Shown here: one piece after another, positions 14,228 through 23,581 of the stretch
How the letters are laid out: each line of letters starts with the position of its first letter
Position numbering within the stretch: the stretch's first letter is position 1
DNA from: Streptomyces chattanoogensis
GTDB lineage: Bacteria; Actinomycetota; Actinomycetes; Streptomycetales; Streptomycetaceae
Length of the DNA stretch: 64,000 nt
NCBI RefSeq assembly: GCF_001294335.1
Contig: NZ_LGKG01000142.1
Location: forward strand, 1-64,000
Reading direction: 5' to 3'
Position numbers and translations under genes: made by a program
The notes under the pieces: model-generated
What the model was told of the DNA's origin: nothing
The model's input: only the letters and a program-made list of their open reading frames with translations
Database searches by the model: none

Positions 14228-15097
14228 TCAGGCGGCCGAGGCGCAGGTCGTCGGGGTGGCGTGGGCGGGGTCGAGGGCGTTGGCCGTCTCATGGAAGGCG
14301 ATCCGGTCGGTGAGGCCGATGGCCACGTGCTCGGAGAGGTCGAGGGGACACAGGTCCTGGAGCACGACGTTGCGGACGCCGGGGCCGTCCAGGAAGCCCG
14401 ACCGGTACGGCGTGACGACCTCGTCGTACTTGGTCGCGATGACGGTGTAGTGCACGCCCGGCACGGTGTCGCCGCCCTCGTTGAGGCGGTTGAGGACGTC
14501 GGAGCCGGCCATCTGGTCGGTCAGGCCGGGGGTGTGCTCGTCGAGGTACTTCTCGGCGCCGGGGAAGTACTTCAGCAGGCGGGTCAGGCCGTTGAGGTCG
14601 GTGCCGTGGTTGTCGGGGGCCAGCCCGACCAGCGTGTTCACCTTGTCCGCGCCGCCGTGGGACTTGAGGTAGACCCGCGGCATCATGCCGCCCTGGGAGT
14701 GGCCGACGAGATCCGCCTTGCGCGCACCGGTGGCGGCCAGCACCTGGTCGACGTAGTCGGCGAGCTGCCCGGCGGACGCGTCGACCGGCCCCAGGCCGTG
14801 GAAGAGCGGGACACCGGGCAGCTGGCCGTAGTCGAGGGAGAAGACGCAGTAGCCGCGGGCCACCAGGTAGGGCGCGAGGCCCAGCCAGTTGTCGACGGAG
14901 TTGCCGAAGGTGCCGTGCACCAGGACCACCGGGCGGGGGTGTTCGGCGGACGGCTTGCAGGAGAAGTTGTTCCAGCCGCTGCTGACGGTGGGGGCAGCGG
15001 CGGCGGGGGCGGCCGTGGTGACCCCGAGGGCCAGGGCGAGGGCGGGGAGGAGAGTGAGCGCTTTCGACCAGCGCGGCTGCACACAACGCAGTTTCAT
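14228..15097 (-). CDS. secreted alpha/beta-hydrolase lipase
   Basis: This 289-residue secreted enzyme has a signal peptide of about 35 residues ending APAAAA. The mature part shows the oxyanion His-Gly at 61-62 (VLVHGTFGN), the nucleophile Ser134 in GHSQGG, an Asp-containing TKYDEVVTPY segment and a late catalytic His in LSEHVAIG. This matches Streptomyces triacylglycerol lipase/esterases of the EstA/LipA type, with paired cysteines for disulfides. The ATG follows AAGGAG. It is divergent from a flavoprotein, and the palindrome GCGATCCGGATCGC lies about 55 nt upstream of its start. Confidence 0.9.
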   Translation of the reverse strand: MKLRCVQPRWSKALTLLPALALALGVTTAAPAAAAPTVSSGWNNFSCKPSAEHPRPVVLVHGTFGNSVDNWLGLAPYLVARGYCVFSLDYGQLPGVPLFHGLGPVDASAGQLADYVDQVLAATGARKADLVGHSQGGMMPRVYLKSHGGADKVNTLVGLAPDNHGTDLNGLTRLLKYFPGAEKYLDEHTPGLTDQMAGSDVLNRLNEGGDTVPGVHYTVIATKYDEVVTPYRSGFLDGPGVRNVVLQDLCPLDLSEHVAIGLTDRIAFHETANALDPAHATPTTCASAA

Positions 15098-15152
15098 ACG
15101 ATGCTCCTTGCGGGGTGAGGGGACTCCGAAGTGCTCGGTGAGCCGTTCACCT

Positions 15153-15166
15153 GCGATCCGGATCGC
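15153..15166. promoter_or_regulatory. palindrome in the lipase/PPOX divergent promoter
   Basis: GCGATCCGGATCGC is a perfect 14-bp palindrome in the 252-nt gap between divergent genes. Two AGTTAC copies follow at about 15194 and 15222. No regulator gene is adjacent. Confidence 0.4.
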
Positions 15167-15349
15167 AAGGGCCAACGCAGTTGACTCCCAAGTAAGTTAC
15201 GGCCGGGTAAGCCGGATGTACCAGTTACGTGACCGTGAAGGAACCAGCACGGAACCTCCACCGGACGTACGGGTGCAGTCGCGGCGGGACGGTTGTCGGT
15301 GGGGTCCCGTAGAGTCGAAAGCGTGGGCGATCTGCGAGGGGAGAAGGCC

Positions 15350-16054
15350 ATGGGGGCGGCTCAACAGGCGAGGACGGCACAGCAGGCGGGGACGGCGCAG
15401 CAGGAGGGGACCGCTGAGGCCGCGTGGGCCGCGGGGCTCACGGAGGTGACGTCGGAGGCGGAGCTGCGGGCGCTGGTCGGGGAGCCGACCGCGCATGCCG
15501 CGCACAAGACCCGGCACCGTCTGCAGGACCTCGACCGGCAGTGGCTGGCGCGGTCGCCGTTCTGCCTGATAGCCACCTCGGACGCGCAGGGCCGGTGCGA
15601 TGTCTCGCCCAAAGGCGACCCGGCGGGGTTCACCCATGTCCTGGACGACACGACGCTCGTCATACCGGACCGCCCCGGCAACAGACGCGTGGACGGCTTC
15701 CACAACGTCCTGGCCAATCCCCGGGTCGGGCTGCTCTACGTCCTTCCGGGGCGCGGCGACACCCTGCGCATCAACGGCCGGGCCCGGCTGCTGCGGGACG
15801 CGCCGTTCTTCGACGAGCTGATCGTCAAGCGCAACCGCCCGCGGCTGGCGCTGCTGGTCGAGGTCGAGGAGGTCTTCTACCACTGCTCCAAGGCGTTCCT
15901 GCGCTCCGATCTGTGGAAGCCGGAGACCTGGGAGCCGGACGCGCTGCCGTCACGGGCCCGGATGGTGAAGGGGCTCGAGGCCAAGGATGTGCCGCTGGAG
16001 GCGCTGGAGGCGCATTACGGCGCGGGGTATGCGGAGCGGCTCTACGGCGACTGA
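15350..16054 (+). CDS. PPOX-type FMN-dependent flavoprotein
   Basis: This 234-residue protein has the split-barrel fold of pyridoxamine-5'-phosphate-oxidase-like proteins (ARSPFCLIATSDAQGRCDVSPKGDPAG, then PDRPGNRRVDGFHNVLANPRVGLLYVLPGRGDTLRINGRARLL). It resembles the MSMEG_1061-type subgroup, which bind FMN or F420; the physiological substrate is unknown. I chose the ATG with GGGGAGAAGG upstream over an in-frame start 57 nt earlier. The N-terminus carries a threefold TAQQAG-like repeat. It ends 5 nt before the stop of the convergent ImuB-like gene. Confidence 0.8.
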   Translation: MGAAQQARTAQQAGTAQQEGTAEAAWAAGLTEVTSEAELRALVGEPTAHAAHKTRHRLQDLDRQWLARSPFCLIATSDAQGRCDVSPKGDPAGFTHVLDDTTLVIPDRPGNRRVDGFHNVLANPRVGLLYVLPGRGDTLRINGRARLLRDAPFFDELIVKRNRPRLALLVEVEEVFYHCSKAFLRSDLWKPETWEPDALPSRARMVKGLEAKDVPLEALEAHYGAGYAERLYGD

Positions 16055-16059
16055 CGCCG

Positions 16060-17115
16060 TCAGCGCCCGGCTCCGCGGCCGGGCTTCGCCGCCGGCCGTA
16101 CGACGCCCGCCCCGAAGCGCGCCCTGGCCCGGTCGACGGCCGCCTCGATGCGGCGCGCCTTGTCGTCGGCGGGGTCGAACGTCAGCTGGCGGGCGGCGAG
16201 TTCGGCGCGGCACAGGTCCTCCGCCCGTAGCGCCAGGGACCGCACCCGTGCCCGTTGCAGCCCGAGCGCGGCGTGCAGCGCATAGGCCGCCGCGGTCAGC
16301 GCGGGGCCGTGCGCGGTCGGCTCGGCCAGCCGCCGGGTGCGGGTCGTGGTGGAGCGGTCGGCATAGCGGACGGTGAGGGTGAGCGCACGGGCCGCCTGCC
16401 CGCTCGCCCGCATCCGGGCCCCGAGGTCGTCGGCGAGCGACAGCAGCGCACGCCGGCGCCGTACGGGGTCCAGTTCGTCGTGGGCGAAGCGGGCTTCGGC
16501 GCCCATCGAGCGGGACGGGGCGTTGGGCGTCACCGGCGTCGGGTCGATGCCGCGGGCCCGCTCGTACACCGCGCGGCCGGTCTTCGCGCCGAGGATCCGC
16601 TGCAGGGTGGCGGGCGGCGCGGCGGCGATCCGTTCGACGGTGTCGAGTCCGTACGCACACAGGGTGCGCGCGGTGGCGGGACCGACGCCGTAAAGGGCCG
16701 AGGCCGGGCGGCGGGCGAGGAAGGAGGCGACGGCCCCGGCGTCCGAGGGGACGGACCGGATCTCGCCGGGCGGCGCGGCCTGGGCCGCCATCCGCGCGAG
16801 CAGCGGGTTGGCGCCGATCCCGATCGTGCACCGTACGCCGTGCCAGGCCAGCGCGCGCAGCCGGACCAGCTCGGCGATGCCTGCCGCGTCCCGGTCGAAG
16901 TAGCGCAGCGCCCCGCGGACGTCGGCCAGTGCGGCATCCGGCGGCAGGGCCTCGATCACGGGCGTGAACTGCTCCAGGACATGCAGCAGTTGCTCGTACT
17001 GCGCGGCGCTGACGGGGGTGCCGTCGGCGGTCCGGAAGCGTACGTGGAGCACACCCGGCCCGCACCCGGCGGCCGGGTCCGGCGGGACGGCAGGGGGCCG
17101 GGGCGCGGGGCTCAT
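16060..17115 (-). CDS. ImuB-like Y-family polymerase homologue, probably non-catalytic
   Basis: This 351-residue protein retains the thumb/helix-hairpin-helix segment (SALYGVGPATARTLCAYGLDTVERIAAAP) and a little-finger-like C-terminal domain of Y-family polymerases. The two acidic catalytic motifs are not recognisable: the usual D-x-D-x-F-F motif reads HVRFRTADG, and the S-x-D-E motif reads LADVRGALR. Loss of these residues is typical of ImuB, which recruits DnaE2 to damaged DNA without polymerising. The start overlaps the dnaE2 stop by 4 nt (ATGA), so the two are co-translated. No ImuA' gene is present in the operon. A shorter-than-usual C-terminus is notable. Confidence 0.75.
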   Translation of the reverse strand: MSPAPRPPAVPPDPAAGCGPGVLHVRFRTADGTPVSAAQYEQLLHVLEQFTPVIEALPPDAALADVRGALRYFDRDAAGIAELVRLRALAWHGVRCTIGIGANPLLARMAAQAAPPGEIRSVPSDAGAVASFLARRPASALYGVGPATARTLCAYGLDTVERIAAAPPATLQRILGAKTGRAVYERARGIDPTPVTPNAPSRSMGAEARFAHDELDPVRRRRALLSLADDLGARMRASGQAARALTLTVRYADRSTTTRTRRLAEPTAHGPALTAAAYALHAALGLQRARVRSLALRAEDLCRAELAARQLTFDPADDKARRIEAAVDRARARFGAGVVRPAAKPGRGAGR

Positions 17116-20100
17116 CCCGCGCTCCCCGGGCTGGAGTGCCACAGCTTGCGGCCGGTGGCGGCGCGTTCACCTGCGGGCTGGAGGTCGGCCCACGGGTGCA
17201 TCTCGTAGCCGGTCTCCAGGCGGATGGTGCGGCCGGGGGCGGGGGTGCCGGCGACGGCTTCGGGCTCCTCGCGGGGTGCCCGGTCCGGCCGCGCGGCCAG
17301 CCGGGCCGTGACCGCCTCCAGACCGCCCTCGCGGCGCAGTTCGGCCAGTTCGGCGAGGTTCCAGGCGGCCGTGCCGACCACGCTGAGGCTGCGCGGGCCG
17401 CGGCGCTGGACCGTACCGCGGACCAGCAGCAGCCAGGAGTGGAAGACGGTGTGCGCACAGGCCTCGTGGGAGTCGTCGAAGAAGGCGCAGTCGACCAGCC
17501 CCGTACTGTCGTCGAGGGTGGTGAAGATGACCCGGCGGCCGGAGCGGACCGGCGGGGTCTGGGTGGCCGCCTTGGCCCCGGCGACCAGCACCGTCTCGCC
17601 GTTCCGGGCGCCGCGCAGCAGCCGGGCCGGCAGCGCGCCCAGCTCCGCGAGGAACTCCCGGTGGTCGGCCATCAGATGACGGGAGGCGTCCATGCCGAGG
17701 ACGCCCAGCTCGGCGCTGAGCCGTTCGATGTCGGTGAGGTCGGGCAGGCCCACCGGCTCGACCGCCTGGGCCGCCCCGGCCGCCGAGTCCTGATCGAACG
17801 TCAACTGACCGCCGGACGCGCCTCGTTGGTGATGATGCAGCTCGGCGACATACAGCAGCAGATCGCGCCGGTTGGCGCCGAAGGAGTCCAGTGCACCCAC
17901 CCGGGCGAGGCGTTCGGCCACGGGGCGGGACGGCCGGGCCCGCTGCCACAGGTCCTGGAGCGAGCGGTAGGGCTGCCCGGCCTCGATCCGCCGCGCCTCG
18001 GCCTCGCTCATGCCATGGACGTCGGAGAGGGCGAGCCGCAGCCCCCAGACACCACGGGCACCATCCCCACCGGACACCAGTTCGATCCGATGGGCGACCG
18101 CCGACCGGTTCACGTCCAACGGCAGCACCGGCACCCCGCGCCGCCGCGCATCCGCCAGCAGCAGCCGCTTCGGGTACATCCCCGGGTCGTGGGTGAGCAG
18201 CCCGGCGTAGAAGGCCGCGGGGTGATGCGCCTTGAGCCAGGCGGACTGGTAGGTGGGCACCGCGAAGGCGACCGCATGCGCCTTGCAGAAGCCGTACGCG
18301 CCGAAGGCCTCGACGATCTCCCAGGTGTGCGCGATCACCTCGGGGGTGTATCCGCGCCGCCCGGCCCGCTGTGCGAACCAGGCGCGCACCCGCCCCTGCA
18401 GCTCCGGATGCGACAGCGCGCGCCGCTTCTCGTCCGCCTCGTCGCGGGCGCAGCCCGTCATGATCCGCAGCGTCTCGATGATCTGCTCGTGGAACACCAC
18501 CACCCCGTACGTCTCGCGCAGCGGTTCCTCCAGGTCGGGGTGCGGATAGCGGACCGCCTTCCGGCCGTGCCGGGCCTCGATGAAGGGCCGCACCATGTCG
18601 GCGGCGACCGGCCCCGGCCGGAAGAGCGAGATGTCGACGACCAGGTCGTGGAAGGTGGCGGGCTGGAGCCGGCCGACCAGATCGCGCTGGCCGGGCGATT
18701 CGATCTGGAAGCAGCCGAGCGTCTCGGTGGAGCGGATCAGGCTGTAGGTCTTCTCGTCCCCCGGCGGCACCTGCGCCGGGTCGTCCAGATCGAGGTGCCG
18801 TCCCGTGGCCCGGCCGATCTCGGCGACCGCATGCGCCATCGCGGACTGCATCCGCACGCCCAGCACATCGAGTTTGAGCAGCCCCATCTCCTCCACGTCG
18901 TCCTTGTCGAACTGCGACATCGCGAACCCCTCGCCGCTGGTGGGCACGACGGGCGTACGGTCCAGCAGCGTGGCGTCGGAGAGCAGCACCCCGCACGGGT
19001 GCATGGCGATCCCGCGCGGCAGCGCGTCCAGCGCCTCGACCAGCTGCCACAGCCGTTCGCTGCCGGCCTCCCGTACGCCGCGCAGTTCGGGGAGTTCGGC
19101 CAGCGCGGCCCGTGCGTCGCGGGCGCGGATGTGCGGAAAGGCCTTGGCCAGCCGGTCCACCCGCGCCGGGTCCATGCCCATCGCGGCGCCCACGTCCCGT
19201 ACGGCGTGCCGCACCCGGTAGGTCTCGGGCATCGAGACGGCCGCCACCCGCTCCTCGCCGAACCGGTCGAAGACCGCCCGGTAGACCTCCAGGCGGCGGG
19301 CGGACTCCACGTCGATGTCGATGTCCGGCAGCGCCTTCCGCCGCTCGGACAGGAAGCGTTCCATCAGCAGCCCGTGCTCGACCGGATCGGCGTGCGCGAT
19401 GCCCAGGAGGTGATTGACCAGGGACCCGGCGCCGGACCCGCGCGCCGCGACCCGGATGCCCATCTCCCGTACGTCGTCCACGACCTGAGCAACCGTCAGA
19501 AAGTACGAGGGATAGCCCAGCCGCTCGATCGTACGGAGTTCGTCGTGCAGCCGCTCCCACCGCGCGCGGTCGCGGTCGTAGCCGCGCAGCACCATCGCGG
19601 CGGCGCAGCGCGAGCGCAGCACCCGGGCGGCGGTGCGGTGTCCGGCGCCGACCAGATGGGGTTCGGGGAAGTGGATCCGGCCGAGCCCGATGTCGTCGCG
19701 GGGGTCGACCCGGCACTCCCCCGCGGCCTCCTCGGTCATGGCGAGCAGCCGGTGGGCGAGGCCCCGGCGGAATCCGGCCGCCTCGGCGGTGCGCTCGGCG
19801 ATCCGGCGCATCGCGGCGGTGTCCTTGAGCCAGCGTTCGCCGCCGTCCCGGGCCTCGGGGCGGTGCGGGTCGACCGGCACCAGACGGCGGGCGGAGTCCA
19901 GGACGTCGGCGACCGGGCCCTGGCCGGGGTCGGCGTAGCGGACCGCGTTGGTCAGTACGGCGCGGATGCCCTGGTCGACGGCGAAGCCGAGCGTACGGGC
20001 GGCCAGCCGCGCGGAGCCGGGGCCGCCGCCGGGGCGGCCGTGGTCGACGACCTCCAGGCGGAGCGCATCGCCGTACACCTCGCGCCAGGGAGCGACGATC

Positions 20101-20618
20101 CGGGCGGCGCGGTCCGGGCGGCCGGCGGACAGCGCCCGGCCCGCCTCGGAGTCCGGTCCGAGGAGCACGGCCAGGCCGCCGCCGGCGGATTCCAGCGCGT
20201 CCCAGGGCACCACGGGCTGCTCCTGCCGGCCCGCATGGGCGGCGGAGACCAGCCGGCACAGGGCGGCCCAGCCGGCCGCTCCGTCGCGGGCGAGGAAGAC
20301 GGCGCGGGCGGCGGACTCGTCGAGGAAGGCGCCGCCGCGCACCGGGGTGCGGCGGCGGACGGCGGTCCGGGTGGCTTCGGCGGCCCCGGTGGCCGACTCG
20401 CGCTCCGCCACCGCGAGTTCGGTGCCGAACAGCGGGCGGACCCCGGCCTCGGCGGCGGCCTTGGCGAACCGTACGGCGCCGGACAGTCCGTCCCGGTCGG
20501 TCAGCGCGAGGGCGTCCATACCGCGCTCGGCGGCGCGCTCGGCAAGCCGCTCCGGGTGGGAGGCGCCGTAGCGCAGGGAGAACCCCGAAGCGGTGTGCAG
20601 ATGCGTGAACCCGGCCAT
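17112..20618 (-). CDS. dnaE2: error-prone DNA polymerase DnaE2
   Basis: This 1168-residue C-family polymerase performs mutagenic translesion synthesis. The N-terminal PHP domain (FTHLHTASGFSLRYGASHPERL) is followed by the palm with the catalytic PDIDIDVES motif, a fingers domain, and a C-terminal OB/HhH region. The start MAGFTHLHT has AGGAGGTG upstream; longer ORF starts would translate through a LexA-like box and are rejected. It is translationally coupled to the ImuB-like gene. In actinobacteria the imuB-dnaE2 pair is DNA-damage inducible, consistent with the box at 20731-20746. Confidence 0.93.
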   Translation of the reverse strand: MAGFTHLHTASGFSLRYGASHPERLAERAAERGMDALALTDRDGLSGAVRFAKAAAEAGVRPLFGTELAVAERESATGAAEATRTAVRRRTPVRGGAFLDESAARAVFLARDGAAGWAALCRLVSAAHAGRQEQPVVPWDALESAGGGLAVLLGPDSEAGRALSAGRPDRAARIVAPWREVYGDALRLEVVDHGRPGGGPGSARLAARTLGFAVDQGIRAVLTNAVRYADPGQGPVADVLDSARRLVPVDPHRPEARDGGERWLKDTAAMRRIAERTAEAAGFRRGLAHRLLAMTEEAAGECRVDPRDDIGLGRIHFPEPHLVGAGHRTAARVLRSRCAAAMVLRGYDRDRARWERLHDELRTIERLGYPSYFLTVAQVVDDVREMGIRVAARGSGAGSLVNHLLGIAHADPVEHGLLMERFLSERRKALPDIDIDVESARRLEVYRAVFDRFGEERVAAVSMPETYRVRHAVRDVGAAMGMDPARVDRLAKAFPHIRARDARAALAELPELRGVREAGSERLWQLVEALDALPRGIAMHPCGVLLSDATLLDRTPVVPTSGEGFAMSQFDKDDVEEMGLLKLDVLGVRMQSAMAHAVAEIGRATGRHLDLDDPAQVPPGDEKTYSLIRSTETLGCFQIESPGQRDLVGRLQPATFHDLVVDISLFRPGPVAADMVRPFIEARHGRKAVRYPHPDLEEPLRETYGVVVFHEQIIETLRIMTGCARDEADEKRRALSHPELQGRVRAWFAQRAGRRGYTPEVIAHTWEIVEAFGAYGFCKAHAVAFAVPTYQSAWLKAHHPAAFYAGLLTHDPGMYPKRLLLADARRRGVPVLPLDVNRSAVAHRIELVSGGDGARGVWGLRLALSDVHGMSEAEARRIEAGQPYRSLQDLWQRARPSRPVAERLARVGALDSFGANRRDLLLYVAELHHHQRGASGGQLTFDQDSAAGAAQAVEPVGLPDLTDIERLSAELGVLGMDASRHLMADHREFLAELGALPARLLRGARNGETVLVAGAKAATQTPPVRSGRRVIFTTLDDSTGLVDCAFFDDSHEACAHTVFHSWLLLVRGTVQRRGPRSLSVVGTAAWNLAELAELRREGGLEAVTARLAARPDRAPREEPEAVAGTPAPGRTIRLETGYEMHPWADLQPAGERAATGRKLWHSSPGSAG

Positions 20619-20730
20619 CCGCACCTCCTGCGCCTCATCCGCCCCCAGCTGATCCTGAGTCCCTCTGGCTACTTCAGCCCCCTGGCTTTCCCGGGCCCCT
20701 CCGGTTTCTCCCTCCACCATAACGCGTAAC

Positions 20731-20746
20731 TCGAACATTCGTACGA
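20731..20746. promoter_or_regulatory. LexA (SOS) box candidate upstream of dnaE2
   Basis: TCGAACATTCGTACGA differs at one position from the actinobacterial SOS consensus TCGAACnnnnGTTCGA. It lies 113 nt upstream of the dnaE2 start and fits the known damage induction of this gene. Confidence 0.65.
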
Positions 20747-20905
20747 ACACCCTCGCGGGGCCTGCCACGGTCCGCGCGGCCGCCGCCCGTCCGTCGATCG
20801 GCCCTGTCCGATCTGCGGGGTCCCCGTCGCCGACCGGAAGATGAGGCGACCGACGTCACGCGACGACCCGGCGCAACGCGACGAAGCCCCCGAACGGAGC
20901 GGCAC

Positions 20906-21964
20906 ATGGCCACCACGGACGACGGCACCCGCACGCCCTTCCGCGAGGAGGTCAGGAGCGCGGTGACCGCCCGGGCCGCGCTGCTGGTGACCGGGGTACT
21001 GGGCCTGATGGTTGCGTTCATCACGTCGTACGCGGGCGCCTTCCACCACCCCCGGCCGACGGATGTACCGCTCGGCGTGGTCGCCCCGGCGCAGACAGCC
21101 GGACAGCTGGTGACGAAGCTGGACCGGCTGCCGGGGTCGCCGCTCGATCCGCGCACGGTGGCCTCGGAACGGCAGGCGCGGCAGCAGATCGCGGACCGCA
21201 GGATCGACGGCGCGCTGATCGTCGACCCGCGCGGCACCACCGACCGGCTCCTGGTGGCGAGCGGCGGCGGCGCCTCGCTCTCCCAGGCGCTCGAAGCCGT
21301 CGTCCGGGCGGCGGAGAAATCCCAGCAGCGCACCGTGCGCACGGTGGACGTCACCCCCGCCGACCGCGGTGACAGCCGCAGCCTGACGTCCTTCTACCTC
21401 GTCGTGGGCTGGTGCGTGGGCGGCTATCTGTGCGCCGCGATCCTCGCCATCAGCCACGGGGCCCGCGCGGCCAACGGAGCGCGCGCGGCCATCCGGCTGG
21501 CCGCGCTCGCGCTCTATGCGATCGTCGCGGGGCTGGCGGGCGCGATCGTCGTCGGCCCGGTCCTGGGGGCACTGCCCGGCAGCATCGCCTGCCTGTGGGG
21601 CCTGGGCGCCCTGATCGTCTTCGCCGTCGGGGCCAGCACGCTGGCCTTCCAGTCGCTGCTGGGGATCATCGGCATCGGCCTGGCGATCCTGCTGATCGTG
21701 ATCCTCGGCAACCCGAGCGCGGGCGGAGCCTATCCGTACCCCCTGCTGCCGCCCTTCTGGCGCGCGATCGGCCCGGCCCTGCCGCCGGGTGCGGGCACCT
21801 GGTCGGCCCGCTCCATCGCGTACTTCCGGGGCCATGCGATGACGGGACCGCTGCTGGTGCTGGCCGCCTGGGCGGTGGGCGGCACCCTGGTCACGCTCGT
21901 CCTGTCGGTGTTCCGGAAGCGGGAGAATGCCGAGGAAGGACAGGCGGCAGGGCGGACGGCCTGA
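20906..21964 (+). CDS. ABC-2-like membrane protein (YhgE/DUF3533 type)
   Basis: This 352-residue protein has one N-terminal transmembrane helix (about 24-45) and an extracellular domain (about 50-155) with the LDRLPGSPLDPRTVASERQARQQIADRRIDGALIV pattern typical of YhgE/Pip-like proteins. Five further C-terminal helices (about 160-340) follow. Such proteins resemble ABC-2 exporter permeases without their ATPase; their substrates are mostly unknown. No ATP-binding gene is adjacent. It converges on the SDR gene with a 14-nt gap. Confidence 0.7.
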   Translation: MATTDDGTRTPFREEVRSAVTARAALLVTGVLGLMVAFITSYAGAFHHPRPTDVPLGVVAPAQTAGQLVTKLDRLPGSPLDPRTVASERQARQQIADRRIDGALIVDPRGTTDRLLVASGGGASLSQALEAVVRAAEKSQQRTVRTVDVTPADRGDSRSLTSFYLVVGWCVGGYLCAAILAISHGARAANGARAAIRLAALALYAIVAGLAGAIVVGPVLGALPGSIACLWGLGALIVFAVGASTLAFQSLLGIIGIGLAILLIVILGNPSAGGAYPYPLLPPFWRAIGPALPPGAGTWSARSIAYFRGHAMTGPLLVLAAWAVGGTLVTLVLSVFRKRENAEEGQAAGRTA

Positions 21965-21978
21965 TCAGGGCGGACGGC

Positions 21979-22749
21979 TCACATATGGGTGCCGCCGTCG
22001 ATCCGGATCTCCGTGCCGGTGACGAACGCGCCGTCCTCCGAGGCCAGCATCGCGATGACACCGGCGACGGCCTCCGGGCCCGCGAAGCCCTGTCCGATGG
22101 CCGGGGCGAGCTTCAGGAACAGACTCATATCGGCGTCCTCCGGCAGCCCCGGGCCCCGGCCGCTGGTCATGCCGCTGGCGATGGAACCGGGCGCCACGCA
22201 CACCGCACGCAGGCCCCGCTTGCTGTACTCGCTCGCGATGGCGTGCGTCATCGACTGGATTCCGCCCTTGCTCGCCGCGTACGCCGCCATGTACGGGTGC
22301 GCGAACGACGCCGAGGTGGAGCTGAAGTTGACCACCACCGGCGCATCGCCCTCCAGGAGGGCGGGCAGCGCCTCACGGATCATCAGGAAGGTGCCGGTCA
22401 GATTGACCGCGATGATCTTGTTGAAGAAGTCGAGGCCGGTCTCGTGGGTGTGCGAGGAGCGCAGGATGCCGGCCGCGTTCACCAGGACGTCCAGGCCGCC
22501 GAGCCCGGACACCGCGGCGGCGACACCGGCCCGCACCGCCGCCTCGTCGGATATGTCGAGCGGCGCGGTCACCAGGCGGCCGGCGGCACCGTCCGCGGCG
22601 GCGCGGCCGGCGGTGACCGCGAGGCCCGCCTCGTCGATGTCCGCCGCCATGACCCAGCCGCCCTCGGCCAGGATCCGGTGGACGGTGGCCTGCCCGATGC
22701 CCGAACCGGCTCCGGTGATCAGTACGCGGCGTCCGTCAAAGCGGTTCAT
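21979..22749 (-). CDS. short-chain dehydrogenase/reductase
   Basis: This 256-residue NAD(P)-dependent oxidoreductase has the TGxxxGxG cofactor motif (ITGAGSGIGQ, residues 10-19), NAAG at the fourth strand, and the catalytic Tyr-x-x-x-Lys (YAASK) with an upstream Ser. The start is ambiguous because the 5' end carries three 15-bp repeats, each containing an in-frame ATG (MNRS units). I chose the last ATG, adjacent to the conserved fold; starts at 22761, 22776 or 22791 would add 4-14 residues. It is divergent from a TetR regulator that probably represses it. Confidence 0.88.
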   Translation of the reverse strand: MNRFDGRRVLITGAGSGIGQATVHRILAEGGWVMAADIDEAGLAVTAGRAAADGAAGRLVTAPLDISDEAAVRAGVAAAVSGLGGLDVLVNAAGILRSSHTHETGLDFFNKIIAVNLTGTFLMIREALPALLEGDAPVVVNFSSTSASFAHPYMAAYAASKGGIQSMTHAIASEYSKRGLRAVCVAPGSIASGMTSGRGPGLPEDADMSLFLKLAPAIGQGFAGPEAVAGVIAMLASEDGAFVTGTEIRIDGGTHM

Positions 22750-22753
22750 ACGG

Positions 22754-22798
22754 CGGTTCATGGTGCTCCGGTTCATGGCGCTCCGGTTCATGGTGCTG
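22754..22798 (-). repeat. three 15-bp repeats carrying start codons of the SDR gene
   Basis: Three head-to-tail copies of CGGTTCATGGTGCTC (one or two mismatches) cover 22754-22798. On the minus strand each supplies an in-frame ATG, giving an MNRST/MNRSA-type N-terminal repeat. Confidence 0.8.
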
Positions 22799-22900
22799 CT
22801 CCGTTCTCGGGGTCCCGGCCGCACCGTACGCCGCTCATGGCACGTCATGCCACTTTCGCACATCACGCCACTCTGTCACCTCGCTCCGTAAGCTGATCCC

Positions 22901-23581
22901 ATGCCCACCGCACCCCACCCCTCATCCGGCTCTCCCTCCGGCCCCTCCCCCCGCCCCTCGCTGACCGAGCGGCGCAAGGCCGAAACCCAGCTGGAGATCG
23001 CCCGCACCGCGGCCGCGCTGTTCGCGGAGCGCGGCGCCGCGGTCACCGCCGACGAGATCGCCCGCACGGCCGGCGTCGCGCTGCGCACCTTCTACCGCTA
23101 CTTCCGCACCAAGGAGGACGCGGTGGCGCCGCTGCTCGCCGTCGGCGTACGGGAGTGGATCGACGATCTGGCGGCACCCGCCGCCGGTCCGGACACCCCG
23201 CCGGTACGGGAAGCGCTGGAGCAGGCGGCACGCCGGGCCCTGACCCCCGCCGACGAACCGGCCACGGAGGCGCTGCGCTGGACCCGTGGGCTGCTGCGGG
23301 CGATGCCCGGCGACCCCGCGCTGCGCGCGGTCTGGCACCGGGTCCACCACGATGCCGAGGAGGCGCTGACCCCGGTCCTGGCACGGCTGACCGGCGCCGA
23401 TCCGCTGACGGTACGGCTGGCCGCGGCGGCCGCGAACACCGCGATGCGGGTCGCGGTGGAGGAGTGGGCGGCGGGCGACGAACCCGAGGACGGGCCGCGG
23501 GGGCCGGCGGAGCTGGTGGCCCGGGGGATGCGGGCTCTGACGGCGGGGCTGCCGGAGCTGGACGGGGGCGCGGGCACGTAA
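22901..23581 (+). CDS. TetR-family regulator
   Basis: This 226-residue protein has a disordered Pro/Ser-rich N-terminus and then a TetR helix-turn-helix (TADEIARTAGVALRTFYRYFRTKEDAVAPLL, about residues 49-79). A helical ligand domain with MftR-like features (MRVAVEEWAAG) follows. It is divergent from the SDR gene and probably controls it. No clear palindrome was found in the short intergenic region. Confidence 0.88.
   Translation: MPTAPHPSSGSPSGPSPRPSLTERRKAETQLEIARTAAALFAERGAAVTADEIARTAGVALRTFYRYFRTKEDAVAPLLAVGVREWIDDLAAPAAGPDTPPVREALEQAARRALTPADEPATEALRWTRGLLRAMPGDPALRAVWHRVHHDAEEALTPVLARLTGADPLTVRLAAAAANTAMRVAVEEWAAGDEPEDGPRGPAELVARGMRALTAGLPELDGGAGT

Noticed and set aside
17136..20729. 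A 1197-codon open frame on the plus strand
   Set aside because: It is antisense to dnaE2. Long open antisense frames are a by-product of high third-position GC. The minus-strand product has all polymerase motifs; the plus-strand product has no recognisable domain.
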